The translations under genes and the position numbers were made by a program. Shown one piece after another: positions 7,657-16,430 of a stretch of 29,186 bases of DNA. The DNA lies in assembly GCA_029939535.1 (NCBI GenBank), contig JAOZST010000026.1:1-29186 (forward strand), in the 5' to 3' direction. Source of the stretch: NBML01 sp029939535 (GTDB lineage: Bacteria > Desulfobacterota > Desulfobacteria > Desulfobacterales > Desulfobacteraceae). Under the pieces are notes generated by a model. That model saw nothing but the letters and a program-made list of their open reading frames with translations. It made no database searches and was not told the origin of the DNA. Each line of letters begins with the position of its first letter. The first letter of the stretch is position 1.

Positions 7657-10297
7657 CTATTTTGCCACTCCTTTTGAAAAATAAAAAGCAGTTTTTAATG
7701 GCAGCTTTGTTACCCTGAGTTTAAACATAAGGTCTCTTTTAACATGAGCAAGTGATATAAACCCATGTTCTGTAACGCTATGGCTACAGAAAACTTCATT
7801 CCAGTCATTAACATATAGAGCAGTGTAATGCATAACTTTTTTCTGTTTTTGGGGAGCATAAAAATTGACTGATATAAAAATAGCCTTTTTCTGTGGGTAC
7901 AAAAGGAGCTGATCAAAACCCGGTGCCGGTTTCAGCAGGGGAGAAAAAAATTCATATATATTTTCATACAGCCTTTTAATTTCATCAAAGGTAACAAAAC
8001 AGGGGTTGGGAACAAGGTTAATCTTTGTATCATTTGAATATAACCCGTTTACAATCAGCCATGCACCTATTTCTTCAATGGTTTTAGCCCGGATCAGAGG
8101 CTCTTCCTGATCAAGAAGGGCTTTGGGCTTTTTGTTGAGTAACAGCCATTCTCCATCAGAGGAATCAATATTAATATATTTTAAATAAAGTTCATGGAAA
8201 TGCTGTTCTCCCCTGGAAACAAGTAGTATCTTCCGTACTTTCATTGGCTGGTTTGAAAATTCTATTTTCACCTTGTGCTCAAGAATAGTCTGGTCTTCAC
8301 TGGAGATCATGGGGCTTTCATTGATATCATGCTCACATTCTTTTTTCATTTTTTTATATTTTTCAAGTATATACTTTTCAAGGGTACTGGAAAGCCGGAC
8401 AATATTTTCATAGGACCACTCTTTAAAATTACCGATCTCAAAAACCCTGTTCATATCCCAATGCCATTTATCCAGACACTTTAAAAACAAAATTTTTCTT
8501 AAACCAAAAACAGTATTTTCAATCTGGTCTTTCTTTGAAATACCCAGTTTAAGGAAAAAACACGTCAGCAGAAGATTGACAGAATGTTTGTCATCAACTT
8601 TTTCATAATACCTTATAACATGTTTCATCAGAAAATAATAAGAGTCGTTCTGGGCCAGTTTCAGATGGGAGCCTGAGTTCATCCATTCATTCTTATATAG
8701 ATTGCACAATAAAAGGTCCTGGCTGTCTTTAAAAATATATTTTTCCAAAAGGGCCATTTTAATTACAGACTTAAAAGGACTTTTAAGCCATTTAAACATC
8801 TGCCATATGGAGGCACCAAAGTATTCTCCCTTTTGAATCCCATGGATATCCCCAAGATCCACATACCTGTTCTGGGGATCAATTGTGGAAATGCTGCTTC
8901 CAATATTGTCGTAATGGTTAAGGCTGATAGCAGTAGGCAATACCGACCACAGCGGAATCTTTCCAGCCAGGTATATCATGGTTCTGTAAAATTCTTCCTT
9001 TAGCAGACGGGCCTGGGCAGATCCGGAGCTTTCCAGGGTGGAATCTCCAAAATCATTATTTTTGGCCTTTGTGATATCCACGATAAAAAAAGTTACCTGG
9101 ATATTAAATTTATCCCAGGCCATTTTTTCAATCAATAAGAGTTTTTTTTCTAATAATTTAATTTGAGATGCAGTGAAATCCGATTCCTGAATGCAAACCC
9201 AGTAATCTATATCTGATTCAGAGGTTTGGGCAATTGATCCTATACTGCCTATTGTACAAAGGCTCTGGATGGCTGGTTTTGAATTTTTCTCCAGGATCAG
9301 CCTTTTGCTATCCATATAATTTTCACAAACAGACTGGGTTTCAAGGCTTGGCAGATAATCTACAATTCCACAAGGGGTTTGTTCAGGAACAATATCCAGC
9401 AAGGGAAAATCAATATTTCCATGGATAAGCATTGGGATAATCCTGAACAGATCTGCCTGTTTTGCCTTGAATATGTCATAGGCAGCCAACAGACTGAGTT
9501 TATTCTGTTTTAAAAATTTTAATTCGCCATAATGGATGAATTCACAAAAAAGGAGCGTATTGATTTCCCCCAGGATTGTATCATTAATTTTGGGCACATC
9601 TGCAAAGGAGAGCTGGTATTTTCGTGCGTTATAATCTATATCCTCTGTTCTGGTAACGGCTCTGTTGCTGTGGGGGAACCGGGAGAACCTTGCCTTGGTG
9701 CCGGAAAAATCAACTTGGTTAATATTGGCAGTTGAAAATGATACCCTGGAAATTTTTGAATATGCAAAACATGAATAGGACAAATCAGTATTTCCAAAAA
9801 AAGACCTGGATATAACAGCTTCTATAAAAATTGCATCTTTGATTTCAGCATTATTAAAATTGGAATTATAAATTAAAGTGTTGTGAAAGCTGCAGTTCTG
9901 AAAAACTGCAGCTTGTGCATCAACATTTATCAAAACAGCCCTGTCAAATGAAACATTTTTAAAAACTGCATTTCCCATGTTAACTTTATAAAATACAGAT
10001 TTTTCAAAAAATGCAGAAGAAAAACAAGACCTGGAAAAATCACAATTTTGAATCCTGGTTTTATTAAAAAACAAAGGGGAAGATCTAAAAATTTTATTTG
10101 ACAGATTTTGTGAGGATATTTTTCCCCCTTTAAAATTAATACTCCTGGAAGATCTGTTTTTTTTCAAAATCTCAAGTTTTATTTCAAAGGGATCTTTTAA
10201 AAAAGACTGAATCAAAGTTTTATTTTCTATTATTTTTTCCTTTTTGAAAATACTTGAAATGATCGATGAAAATTCCGATTCAATATCTTTTTTCTCA
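7657..10297 (-). CDS. cyaA: Pentapeptide-repeat class I adenylate cyclase (C-terminal part of a fused gene)
   Basis: Numbering from a TTG at 10215, residues about 55-180 are pentapeptide repeats, with units such as CDFSR, SVFYK and AVFKN forming a right-handed beta-helix. A class I (CyaA-type) cyclase follows: GSIGSIAQTSESDIDYWVC (residues 323-341) carries the glycine-serine and Asp335/Asp337 of the nucleotidyltransferase fold, then SSGSAQARLLKEEFYRTMIYLAGK and EYFGASIWQMFKWLKSPFKSV, all matching enterobacterial CyaA blocks. It should convert ATP to cAMP in the cytoplasm. The frame is open upstream to the N run and, once the duplicated 55 bases are merged, continues into the 10398-11690 frame; no ribosome-binding site supports the TTG start. 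So this is the C-terminal two thirds of one protein of about 1292 residues. The last 300 residues have no recognised domain. Confidence 0.88.
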
Positions 10298-10452
10298 NNN
10301 NNNNNNNNNNNNNNNNNNNNNNNNNNNNNNNNNNNNNNNNNNNNNNNNNNNNNNNNNNNNNNNNNNNNNNNNNNNNNNNNNNNNNNNNNNNNNNNNNTTT
10401 GAAAATACTTGAAATGATCGATGAAAATTCCGATTCAATATCTTTTTTCTCA
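10243..10452. repeat. Identical 55-base flanks around the first N run
   Basis: Positions 10243-10297 and 10398-10452 are identical over all 55 bases and sit immediately on either side of the Ns. This is what appears when two overlapping contig ends are placed as neighbours instead of merged. Removing one copy and the Ns (155 bases) joins the two flanking frames in phase. Confidence 0.95.
10298..10397. other. Assembly gap of 100 N (probably false)
   Basis: The run is exactly 100 N, a standard placeholder for unknown size. Given the exact overlap of its flanks, the real gap is probably zero or negative in length. Confidence 0.97.
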
Positions 10453-11690
10453 TTGGATAATAAAATTTTAATGATTTTGACAAATTTAATCATCTCTGAT
10501 TTAGAGATATCTTTTGAACCAAGGGCACCCCTTTTAAAGATTTCCACCACCCTTTCCGGCCGTTTTTTTATCATGGCAAAAATACAGGCAATATTTATTT
10601 CACGAAAAATCCCTTTTTTATACTGTTCTTTGTTCAGGGCAATATCCTGTATAAAGAAAAAAGCAATTTTTGATAAAGAAGAAATTTCATCTTTAATTAA
10701 AGGAAGAAGTGATGGATAAACCTGGTTTACCCTGTCCATCAATTTGTATAATGGTAGTTTGCCAGTTGTTACCATTGCCCTGAATGCGTGCAGCGCCTCA
10801 TCTTCCCCGGAAAGGGAAAACAATTTTAATATTGAATCAAAAAGGTCTGAATAGACCCCCATGGATGAATTTTCAATAATATTGTAAATAGTTATTCTAA
10901 CATCAATTTTCTCTTCCGGCTTCAAATACTGGAGCAATGTTTTTGACGGAATCCTATTTAGCAGCATGGATAATGCTTTAAGGCCCTTTATTCTTTTTGC
11001 AGGGTTTTTTGAAACCATCTCTGTCTCCATTATGTCTTTGGAGTTTCTCAAAGATGCCTGAATGTTATGTAAAAAAGGATCTGCGTCCTGGTGCCGGTCA
11101 AATAAAGAGGCATAAAATTCAACCACAGAGGCTCTTGACCCAATGGATTTCAATATATCTTTAAAAATTTCCCCATGCTTTAACCGTACCGAGGGCCGAG
11201 CCTGTAGAAACTGATCTACAAAAGCGAGACGGCCTGTCTCAGAAACAGATAAAATATTTTTCCCCAGGGGATTTAAATTTATATAGCCTTTATACAATGC
11301 CTTAAAAGCAAAGTCTGGGCCTTTTCCACCCAGCTCCAACAATAACTTGAGAAAAAAATCAATGTCATTGAGAGGAGTTTCCAATGAAAGCCGGCTGTAA
11401 ATCCTTGCACTGATGAGAGCAGATTCCTTCATGCCCTTTTTATAATTTAAGGGATTATTTTTGTCGGACAGAAGCATCCTGTTTTTTTTTAACAGAAATT
11501 CAAGACTATTTATTGCATAATTTTTTAGCTGGGCATGGTTGGAAAAAAAGCCGGCCAATACAGGTTCAATTCCAATTGACGATTCCAGATATCTGGCTTT
11601 CTGTACAATCTGAACCTTTTGTTTTTCAGTGGAATTTTCCCATTGAGCATCAAAGTTATCAATGTCAAAATATGTAATAGAAGAATCCAT
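10398..11690 (-). CDS. N-terminal helical region of the fused adenylate cyclase
   Basis: From the ATG at 11690 (AAAGGCC just upstream) this frame encodes 431 residues up to the N run. It has no signal peptide or membrane span and is rich in amphipathic helices with a leucine/lysine pattern (for example GLKALSMLLNRIPSKTLLQYL and DEALHAFRAMV), which looks like a HEAT/ARM-type solenoid, although no named domain is certain. After removal of the false gap the frame continues through about nine linker residues into the pentapeptide and cyclase region, giving one 1292-residue product. The extra 21 codons that a literal reading appends after the Ns are an artefact of the duplicated flank. It starts nine bases after the TPR-like remnant, so it belongs to the TonB/cobamide operon. 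A protein-interaction or regulatory role for the solenoid is inference. Confidence 0.8.
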
Positions 11691-11699
11691 GGCCTTTAT

Positions 11700-12026
11700 T
11701 TATATCCCATTTTTACATTTATGTCCTATTTCTAAATTTATTTCCAGGGCAATGTCTTTCAGCTGCAAAAGCTCTGGATCTGTTTTAAGGGACAGACCCT
11801 TTTCAATCATCATAGTCTCTGGCAAGGCTGTGGCATAGGAATGCCTGATAAAGCGTGGCTGGGTTTTTCTTTTCAGAAACTTCATATGCTTTTAAAAATG
11901 CTTTGGCTGCCCCTTTCATATCCCCCACCTCATATTGGTTTTTGATAGCAAGGGGTGGTCTTCTGCTGCACCTGCAGTCATTGGTAATAAAAAAATAATC
12001 AATAAAATTGATAAAACATACCTCAT
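11700..12026 (-). pseudogene. Frameshifted small TPR-like gene at the end of the TonB operon
   Basis: Translation from ATG at 12026 gives a signal peptide (MRYVLSILLIIFLLPMTAGA, cleavage near GAA-ED) and then runs off frame within about 35 codons. The neighbouring frame continues with TPR-like helices (YEVGDMKGAAKAFLKAYEVS... ATLYQAFLCHSLARDYDD), and after a second shift the third frame gives IEKGLSLKTDPELLQLKDIALEI and a stop at 11700. The first shift is at or near a CCCC run, the second near GATGATTGA. TonB operons of this type usually end with an exported TPR protein, normally much longer. It is either a decayed gene or a correct gene damaged by two assembly errors. Confidence 0.65.
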
Positions 12027-12028
12027 TG

Positions 12029-12961
12029 CTACTCCAGTTGGAACTTAATGGTGGTCTTAACCAGTGTGGAAACCAAAGCACCTTCCACAGTACCTGGCTT
12101 AAATTTCCATTGGGCAACACATTTAATAACATTCTTATCAAACACCTTGGAAGGATTTGACTGGATAATCTCAACATCCTCCACCAGGCCAGAGGTATTG
12201 ACGATGAACTGTACCTTTACCCAGCCCTGGATACCCCTTCTGGATGCTTTTAAGGGATAAACAGGAGAAGGTTTGACCAGGGCAGTCAAGGGTAAATCCA
12301 GCTCTTTTGCATGATAATGAACCCTGGGGGTGGGTAAGCTGAACTTTTCCCGTGCTTGCTTGGCCAGTGTCTGTGTTTCCGGCATCTGTTTGTCTGATAT
12401 CTGCTTTTCCGCTATCTGTGTTTCTACTATTTGTGTTTCCGGGGGCAAAATTTCAAGGGGCGGTTTTTCCATGAGCTGTTTTTCCGGGGTCTGTTTTTCC
12501 GGGGTCTGTTTTTCCGGGATCTCCTTTTCCTGAGGAGAAATGTCCCTGGTTGATACATCCCTATCTGGTATATCAGGGGGCGGCATATCCAGAGTGATTT
12601 CAGGTATAGGAAGTTTAGGGTTCAACTCAAAGGACAGCTCAGGTTTGGGCTGTTTGGGTTTATAAACCCTTATCTTTGGCCTGGTTGCCAGGGAATTTTC
12701 CAAAGGTTTATGAACGGGTTGTTCATTATTAAAGTGGGTCTCAGAATTTTCCAGGGGCGGGTCTGGCTTATCAGGTGGTAATATTGGTTTATCCAGATGG
12801 ATCACATTTATTGCCTGTATTTTTTCCAGCAGATTCGGCTTTTCAGGAAGTTTCTGGATCATCCCGGGCATGATGCCAAACAGGGTGATATTAAGAAGTC
12901 CTGACAAAACTATTGCCAGGGCCCAGCCAGAGCGATTCCCAGGTTCTAACACATTATTCAC
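12029..12961 (-). CDS. tonB: TonB energy-transducer protein
   Basis: The 310-residue protein has one N-terminal membrane anchor (about residues 12-33), a long proline/glutamate/lysine-rich linker, and a C-terminal TonB domain (YPLKASRRGIQGWVKVQFIVNTSGLVEDVEI... KCVAQWKFKPGTVEGALV... TTIKFQ). It should span the periplasm and couple the proton motive force harvested by ExbB/ExbD to the outer-membrane receptor BtuB. The linker contains five-residue EKQTP-type tandem repeats. The anchor lacks the Ser-His pair of E. coli TonB, with asparagine near that place, as is common in TonB2-type systems. It overlaps exbD by eight bases. Confidence 0.92.
   Translation of the reverse strand: MNNVLEPGNRSGWALAIVLSGLLNITLFGIMPGMIQKLPEKPNLLEKIQAINVIHLDKPILPPDKPDPPLENSETHFNNEQPVHKPLENSLATRPKIRVYKPKQPKPELSFELNPKLPIPEITLDMPPPDIPDRDVSTRDISPQEKEIPEKQTPEKQTPEKQLMEKPPLEILPPETQIVETQIAEKQISDKQMPETQTLAKQAREKFSLPTPRVHYHAKELDLPLTALVKPSPVYPLKASRRGIQGWVKVQFIVNTSGLVEDVEIIQSNPSKVFDKNVIKCVAQWKFKPGTVEGALVSTLVKTTIKFQLE
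12476..12535 (-). repeat. 15-bp tandem repeats in the TonB linker
   Basis: Four consecutive 15-base units (12476-12490, 12491-12505, 12506-12520, 12521-12535) encode variants of EKQTP. The first two are identical and the third differs by one base, indicating recent duplication. Looser copies continue on the higher-coordinate side... of the array toward the low-coordinate end as ETQIV/EKQIS-type units. Each unit lengthens the periplasmic linker by five residues. Confidence 0.85.
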
Positions 12962-13373
12962 CCTGGGGAAGGTTTGCAGCTATGGATACATCTTCAGCTC
13001 CTGCCAGTTTGCAGGCATCCATTACCCTGATCACAATTCCCGTAAGACTTTCCCTGTCCGCCACAATCACGACACTGCCCTGGGGATTTTCCAGCAAAGC
13101 CCTTTCCACATTGGCCCTGACCGCACGGATATCAATCTCCTGCCGGTCCAGGTGAATGGTATTATCCCGGGTTATTCCAATGAGGATATTTGTGTTAATT
13201 TTACTGACTGCTGTGGATGCAGAAGGCCTTGATACTTCCACCCCTGTCTCTTTTATAAAACTTGTGGTAACCAGAAAAAAAATCAATAGGATAAATACCA
13301 TATCGATCAATGGGGCAATATTCAATTCCAGATTTTGTTTATTGGCGCGTCTTGCTGCAGATATATTTAGCAT
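12954..13373 (-). CDS. exbD: ExbD biopolymer transport protein
   Basis: A 139-residue protein with a short cytoplasmic N-terminus, one membrane span and a periplasmic domain. The essential membrane aspartate lies in LNIAPLIDMVFILLIFFLVT (about Asp24), the proton-path residue of the family. The periplasmic part ends in the typical VVIVADRESLTGIVIRVMDACKLAGAEDVSIAA pattern. ExbD works with ExbB to use the proton gradient to energise TonB. It begins 12 bases after exbB and overlaps tonB, as expected for a stoichiometric complex. Confidence 0.93.
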   Translation of the reverse strand: MLNISAARRANKQNLELNIAPLIDMVFILLIFFLVTTSFIKETGVEVSRPSASTAVSKINTNILIGITRDNTIHLDRQEIDIRAVRANVERALLENPQGSVVIVADRESLTGIVIRVMDACKLAGAEDVSIAANLPQGE

Positions 13374-13385
13374 GGGGCTGCCCTT

Positions 13386-13982
13386 TTATAAAAATCGTTT
13401 CAAATAAATACCAGTGGCTGAAATCCGGCGTTTCAGATTCTGGGAACGTCGGTTGAGCCATCCGCTCATATAAAGGCCGGGGATGGAAACCATAAGGCCG
13501 GTCTGGGTGGTGATCAATGCCACAGATATCCCCCCTGCCATGGCCCGGGTATTGCCTGAACCAAACATGGTGATCACGTCAAATGTCTGCATCATGCCGA
13601 TAACCGTGCCCAGAAGACCCAGAAGGGGTGCCACAGCAGACAGCACGGCAATAGCTGCAAGATATTTATCCAGAGTGCTGGTTAGACTTAAAACAATCTC
13701 ATCCAGGATAAAGTCATCCAGATCCCGGTCAAAGCTTCTATTGGTAAGGAATTCCCTGACCAGAAAAGAGTTGGCTCCCTTGTATTTTGCATGGGGCCAG
13801 AGGTTATTTTTCACCATCTCTCCTGCCTCTGTCCTGGGAATATTTTTCACATACAGCCTGCGCATAAATATCACCCGGTTAAGGATCAGCACCCACATGG
13901 AAAAGGAAACCATAAGGATGGGAACCATGACAATTCCTCCGGATTTTATATAATTTGACATTATATAAAAAAATTCCTGCAT
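13386..13982 (-). CDS. exbB: ExbB/TolQ-type proton channel protein
   Basis: This protein of about 198 residues has three membrane spans and the MotA/TolQ/ExbB core AVAPLLGLLGTVIGMMQTFDVITMFGSGNTRAMAGGISVALITTQTGLMVSIPG (shown here only by its conserved blocks APLLGLLGTV, GMMQTF and GISVALITT). The ATG at 13982 is preferred because it has AGGTAG eight bases upstream and begins seven bases after the ttpC stop; the longer frame from 14003 overlaps ttpC and has no usable site. It forms the pentameric channel with ExbD. Confidence 0.9.
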   Translation of the reverse strand: MQEFFYIMSNYIKSGGIVMVPILMVSFSMWVLILNRVIFMRRLYVKNIPRTEAGEMVKNNLWPHAKYKGANSFLVREFLTNRSFDRDLDDFILDEIVLSLTSTLDKYLAAIAVLSAVAPLLGLLGTVIGMMQTFDVITMFGSGNTRAMAGGISVALITTQTGLMVSIPGLYMSGWLNRRSQNLKRRISATGIYLKRFL

Positions 13983-13989
13983 CAGCTTA

Positions 13990-15561
13990 CTACCTGCACT
14001 CATTCCTGGCTTTAAACACCATGTTCACAAAGGCCACTGCCTTTTCCTCCATGCGGCTGATCTGGGTATCTGCCCTGCGGCTTAGCAAGGTATGAAAAAG
14101 CATGATGGGAATGGCCACAGACAAACCCAGCATGGTGGTGACCAAGGCCTCGGAAATACCGCCGGACATCATCCTTGGATCACCTGCCCCAAAATAGGTA
14201 ATAACATGAAAGGTGTTGATCATACCGGTAACAGTCCCCAAAAGCCCCAGCAGAGGAGCAATGGCTGCCAGCATGCCCAGGGTTGACAAAAACCGCTCAA
14301 TGCGGGGAATTTCCCCCAGGATTGCTTCCTGGAGAGCATTTTCCATGTCCTGACGGCTCTGGTTTCGAAAAGGAAGAGCAGTCAAAAGGATCTTGGGAAT
14401 CAGTCTCTGGTTTTTGGAGTTTAGAAGATTCTGGCATTCCTCCCAGTCATCCCTGGCCACAAGATCCCTAACCCTTGCCATGAATGGTTCAATTCGGATC
14501 TGTTTCCGGGCAAAAAACAAAAGTCTTTCCACAAGTATGACCAGGGCCAGGGCCATGATGACCAGGATAGGCCATATAATGGGACCTCCCTTTGGCACCT
14601 GTTCCACAAGACTAAGTTCATGGGTAAGCTGGCCCAGGGCCTCTCCCTTTGAAATATCCATGACCGCATCATCGCTGTTTCCGAAAAAATAATCAGACAT
14701 TTTTGCTGCCATACCCCTGGACGGAAGTTTGGACAGGGCAAAAAACTGCCGGCTCTTTTCAGAATAAAGCAAAAATCCAATTTCATCCTTTGATCCAGAT
14801 TGATCTTCCAGCAGATAGATCCCGGTAAAATTCCCCAGGGTCAGTACTTGAGCCTCCTGTTCCCTGCCCTGGCGGTCAATGATTGTGCTTGAACTTATTT
14901 TAACCTCCCCGGAAGCCTGAATTTCCTGGAAAAGGATATCAGCCATATGAACGATATCATCCATAGATCCAAAATCGATTCCAAAATCGGACGAAATATT
15001 TTCATATCCATCCAAAAACTTAAAACGATCCAGGGCTTCCTGGCCAGCTGTAACTTCATGACTATCCAAATCCTTATAATCATCTATATCTTTTGGACCA
15101 ACACTGGACAGACCCGTTTGAAGGCTCTGGGTTAAAAGTTTTTTAAGATCTTTTGTATTGATCCGGATATACCCTGAAAGTTCCTGGTTTACGGACTGGG
15201 ATTCAGATAGATCTGCCCTGAGTTTGACCTGGACTGCCTTTAGCTCCTGGATATGTTTTTCAATCTGCTGATTTTCCTGTGTTAAATTTCTATTCCTGGC
15301 CTTTAGATCTTCAATGGCTGCGGTCAGGTTTTTTTTATTCTTTTTGATTTCAAGATTTATTTTTTCAGCCTGGGCCCTGGCCTCATTTAATTCATTGTTT
15401 GCCTTTGCCTGAATCATCTGCTGTTTTTTTTCCAGGGACAAATGGTCCTGGCGCATATCCTGGGCCCGGGCTGTCATGGATCCCGGGGAAAAAATGGCTC
15501 CCCCTAAAAAAAAGGAACCCAGAAAAAAAACAAAACCCATTAACATATATATTTTTTTCAT
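13990..15561 (-). CDS. ttpC: TtpC-like MotA/TolQ/ExbB protein with periplasmic coiled coil
   Basis: The 523-residue product begins with a signal-like segment (KKIYMLMGFVFFLGSFFLGG), followed by a long coiled coil (about residues 40-130, rich in K/E/Q), a globular periplasmic region, a membrane span (IWPILVIMALALVILVERLLFF, near residue 330) and a C-terminal ExbB-like channel domain (IAPLLGLLGTVTGMINTF, GISEALVTTMLGL). This is the architecture of TtpC, the accessory protein of Vibrio TonB2 systems, where it is needed for TonB2-dependent uptake. It overlaps the DUF3450 gene by four bases. Having both TtpC and a separate ExbB is normal for this operon type. Confidence 0.9.
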   Translation of the reverse strand: MKKIYMLMGFVFFLGSFFLGGAIFSPGSMTARAQDMRQDHLSLEKKQQMIQAKANNELNEARAQAEKINLEIKKNKKNLTAAIEDLKARNRNLTQENQQIEKHIQELKAVQVKLRADLSESQSVNQELSGYIRINTKDLKKLLTQSLQTGLSSVGPKDIDDYKDLDSHEVTAGQEALDRFKFLDGYENISSDFGIDFGSMDDIVHMADILFQEIQASGEVKISSSTIIDRQGREQEAQVLTLGNFTGIYLLEDQSGSKDEIGFLLYSEKSRQFFALSKLPSRGMAAKMSDYFFGNSDDAVMDISKGEALGQLTHELSLVEQVPKGGPIIWPILVIMALALVILVERLLFFARKQIRIEPFMARVRDLVARDDWEECQNLLNSKNQRLIPKILLTALPFRNQSRQDMENALQEAILGEIPRIERFLSTLGMLAAIAPLLGLLGTVTGMINTFHVITYFGAGDPRMMSGGISEALVTTMLGLSVAIPIMLFHTLLSRRADTQISRMEEKAVAFVNMVFKARNECR

Positions 15562-16430
15562 GGCTTTTTCCCCAATGATGTTTTCCCCAAACGGCCCAAA
15601 GGTAAAGATATCAATCCAACAGGCCTCCTTTTGGTGGTCATTTCCACACCAGCCACCAGAGAAGGAACATAGGACTTATCAAGAGGTATCCATAGGTTCT
15701 GACCCACATTGAACATTGCTGCCGAGGTTTGATCAAGGGAGAGGAAAAGCAGCGAAACCCTGCCCAGGCGCAGGATATTTCCCAACACCCCATGGCCGGA
15801 AACCAATATTTTTTCCTGGTAGACCTCAATGGTGTTACCGTATTCAGCCTCCACAAACAGGGCTTCCATGACTTTCCTGTATTTTTCCCCAATACCTGTA
15901 TCAATATCTTCAATGGTATCCTTGAGTTTCTGCAATCTTAAATGACGTTCTTTTTGCAGAAACGGGACATCCATTTGTATTCTCTTTTCAAGTTTGTCCA
16001 GGGTTAATTTTAAAAAAGGGAGCATTTCCCTTTGAATGCGGAGACTTTCGATTTTCTCCTGCTCAAGGCTCTTAATAAGGGCATGGTATTTTATTTCATC
16101 CTGGGACAGCGTCTCATTTGTGGTTTTCAAGGTTTCATTTTCCAGGATAAGCCCGTTGTATATGACCATAAGTTCCTGTTTTTCTAAGTCCCAGTTTTCC
16201 TGTTTTTTCTGGGTTTCCTGCTGGGTATCAATGGACATTTTGACCTGTTTTTGAGCTTTTTTGATGGTACCTCCATAAACCGGCAGTACCACCAGGAGCA
16301 AGAGCATGAGCATTGTGAACAGCAATCCCATAGCCAGCAGGCACTTCCCTTTCAGGCGCCGATCTGATTTATCCTGCCCGTCATTTTTTTTTACAGGGTT
16401 ATTTTCCATGATGAATCTTGCAAGTTTCAT
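15558..16430 (-). CDS. DUF3450-like protein of the TonB operon
   Basis: The 290-residue protein has a membrane or signal segment (CLLAMGLLFTMLMLLLLVVLP, about residues 30-50), a coiled coil of about 110 residues and a C-terminal domain with VEAEYGNTIEVYQEKI, VLGNILRLGRVSLLFLSLDQ and NVGQNLW, which matches DUF3450 proteins encoded just upstream of ttpC-exbB-exbD-tonB in many proteobacteria. Its biochemical role is not established; it probably supports the TtpC part of the complex. AAGGAT lies seven bases before the ATG at 16430, so that start is preferred although it overlaps btuD by 32 bases. Confidence 0.82.
   Translation of the reverse strand: MKLARFIMENNPVKKNDGQDKSDRRLKGKCLLAMGLLFTMLMLLLLVVLPVYGGTIKKAQKQVKMSIDTQQETQKKQENWDLEKQELMVIYNGLILENETLKTTNETLSQDEIKYHALIKSLEQEKIESLRIQREMLPFLKLTLDKLEKRIQMDVPFLQKERHLRLQKLKDTIEDIDTGIGEKYRKVMEALFVEAEYGNTIEVYQEKILVSGHGVLGNILRLGRVSLLFLSLDQTSAAMFNVGQNLWIPLDKSYVPSLVAGVEMTTKRRPVGLISLPLGRLGKTSLGKKP

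Noticed and set aside
10295..10483. Short frames that cross the first N run and the RKKILNRNFHRSFQVF tail after it
   Set aside because: They depend on 100 placeholder Ns and on the second copy of the duplicated 55 bases, read in a wrong frame.
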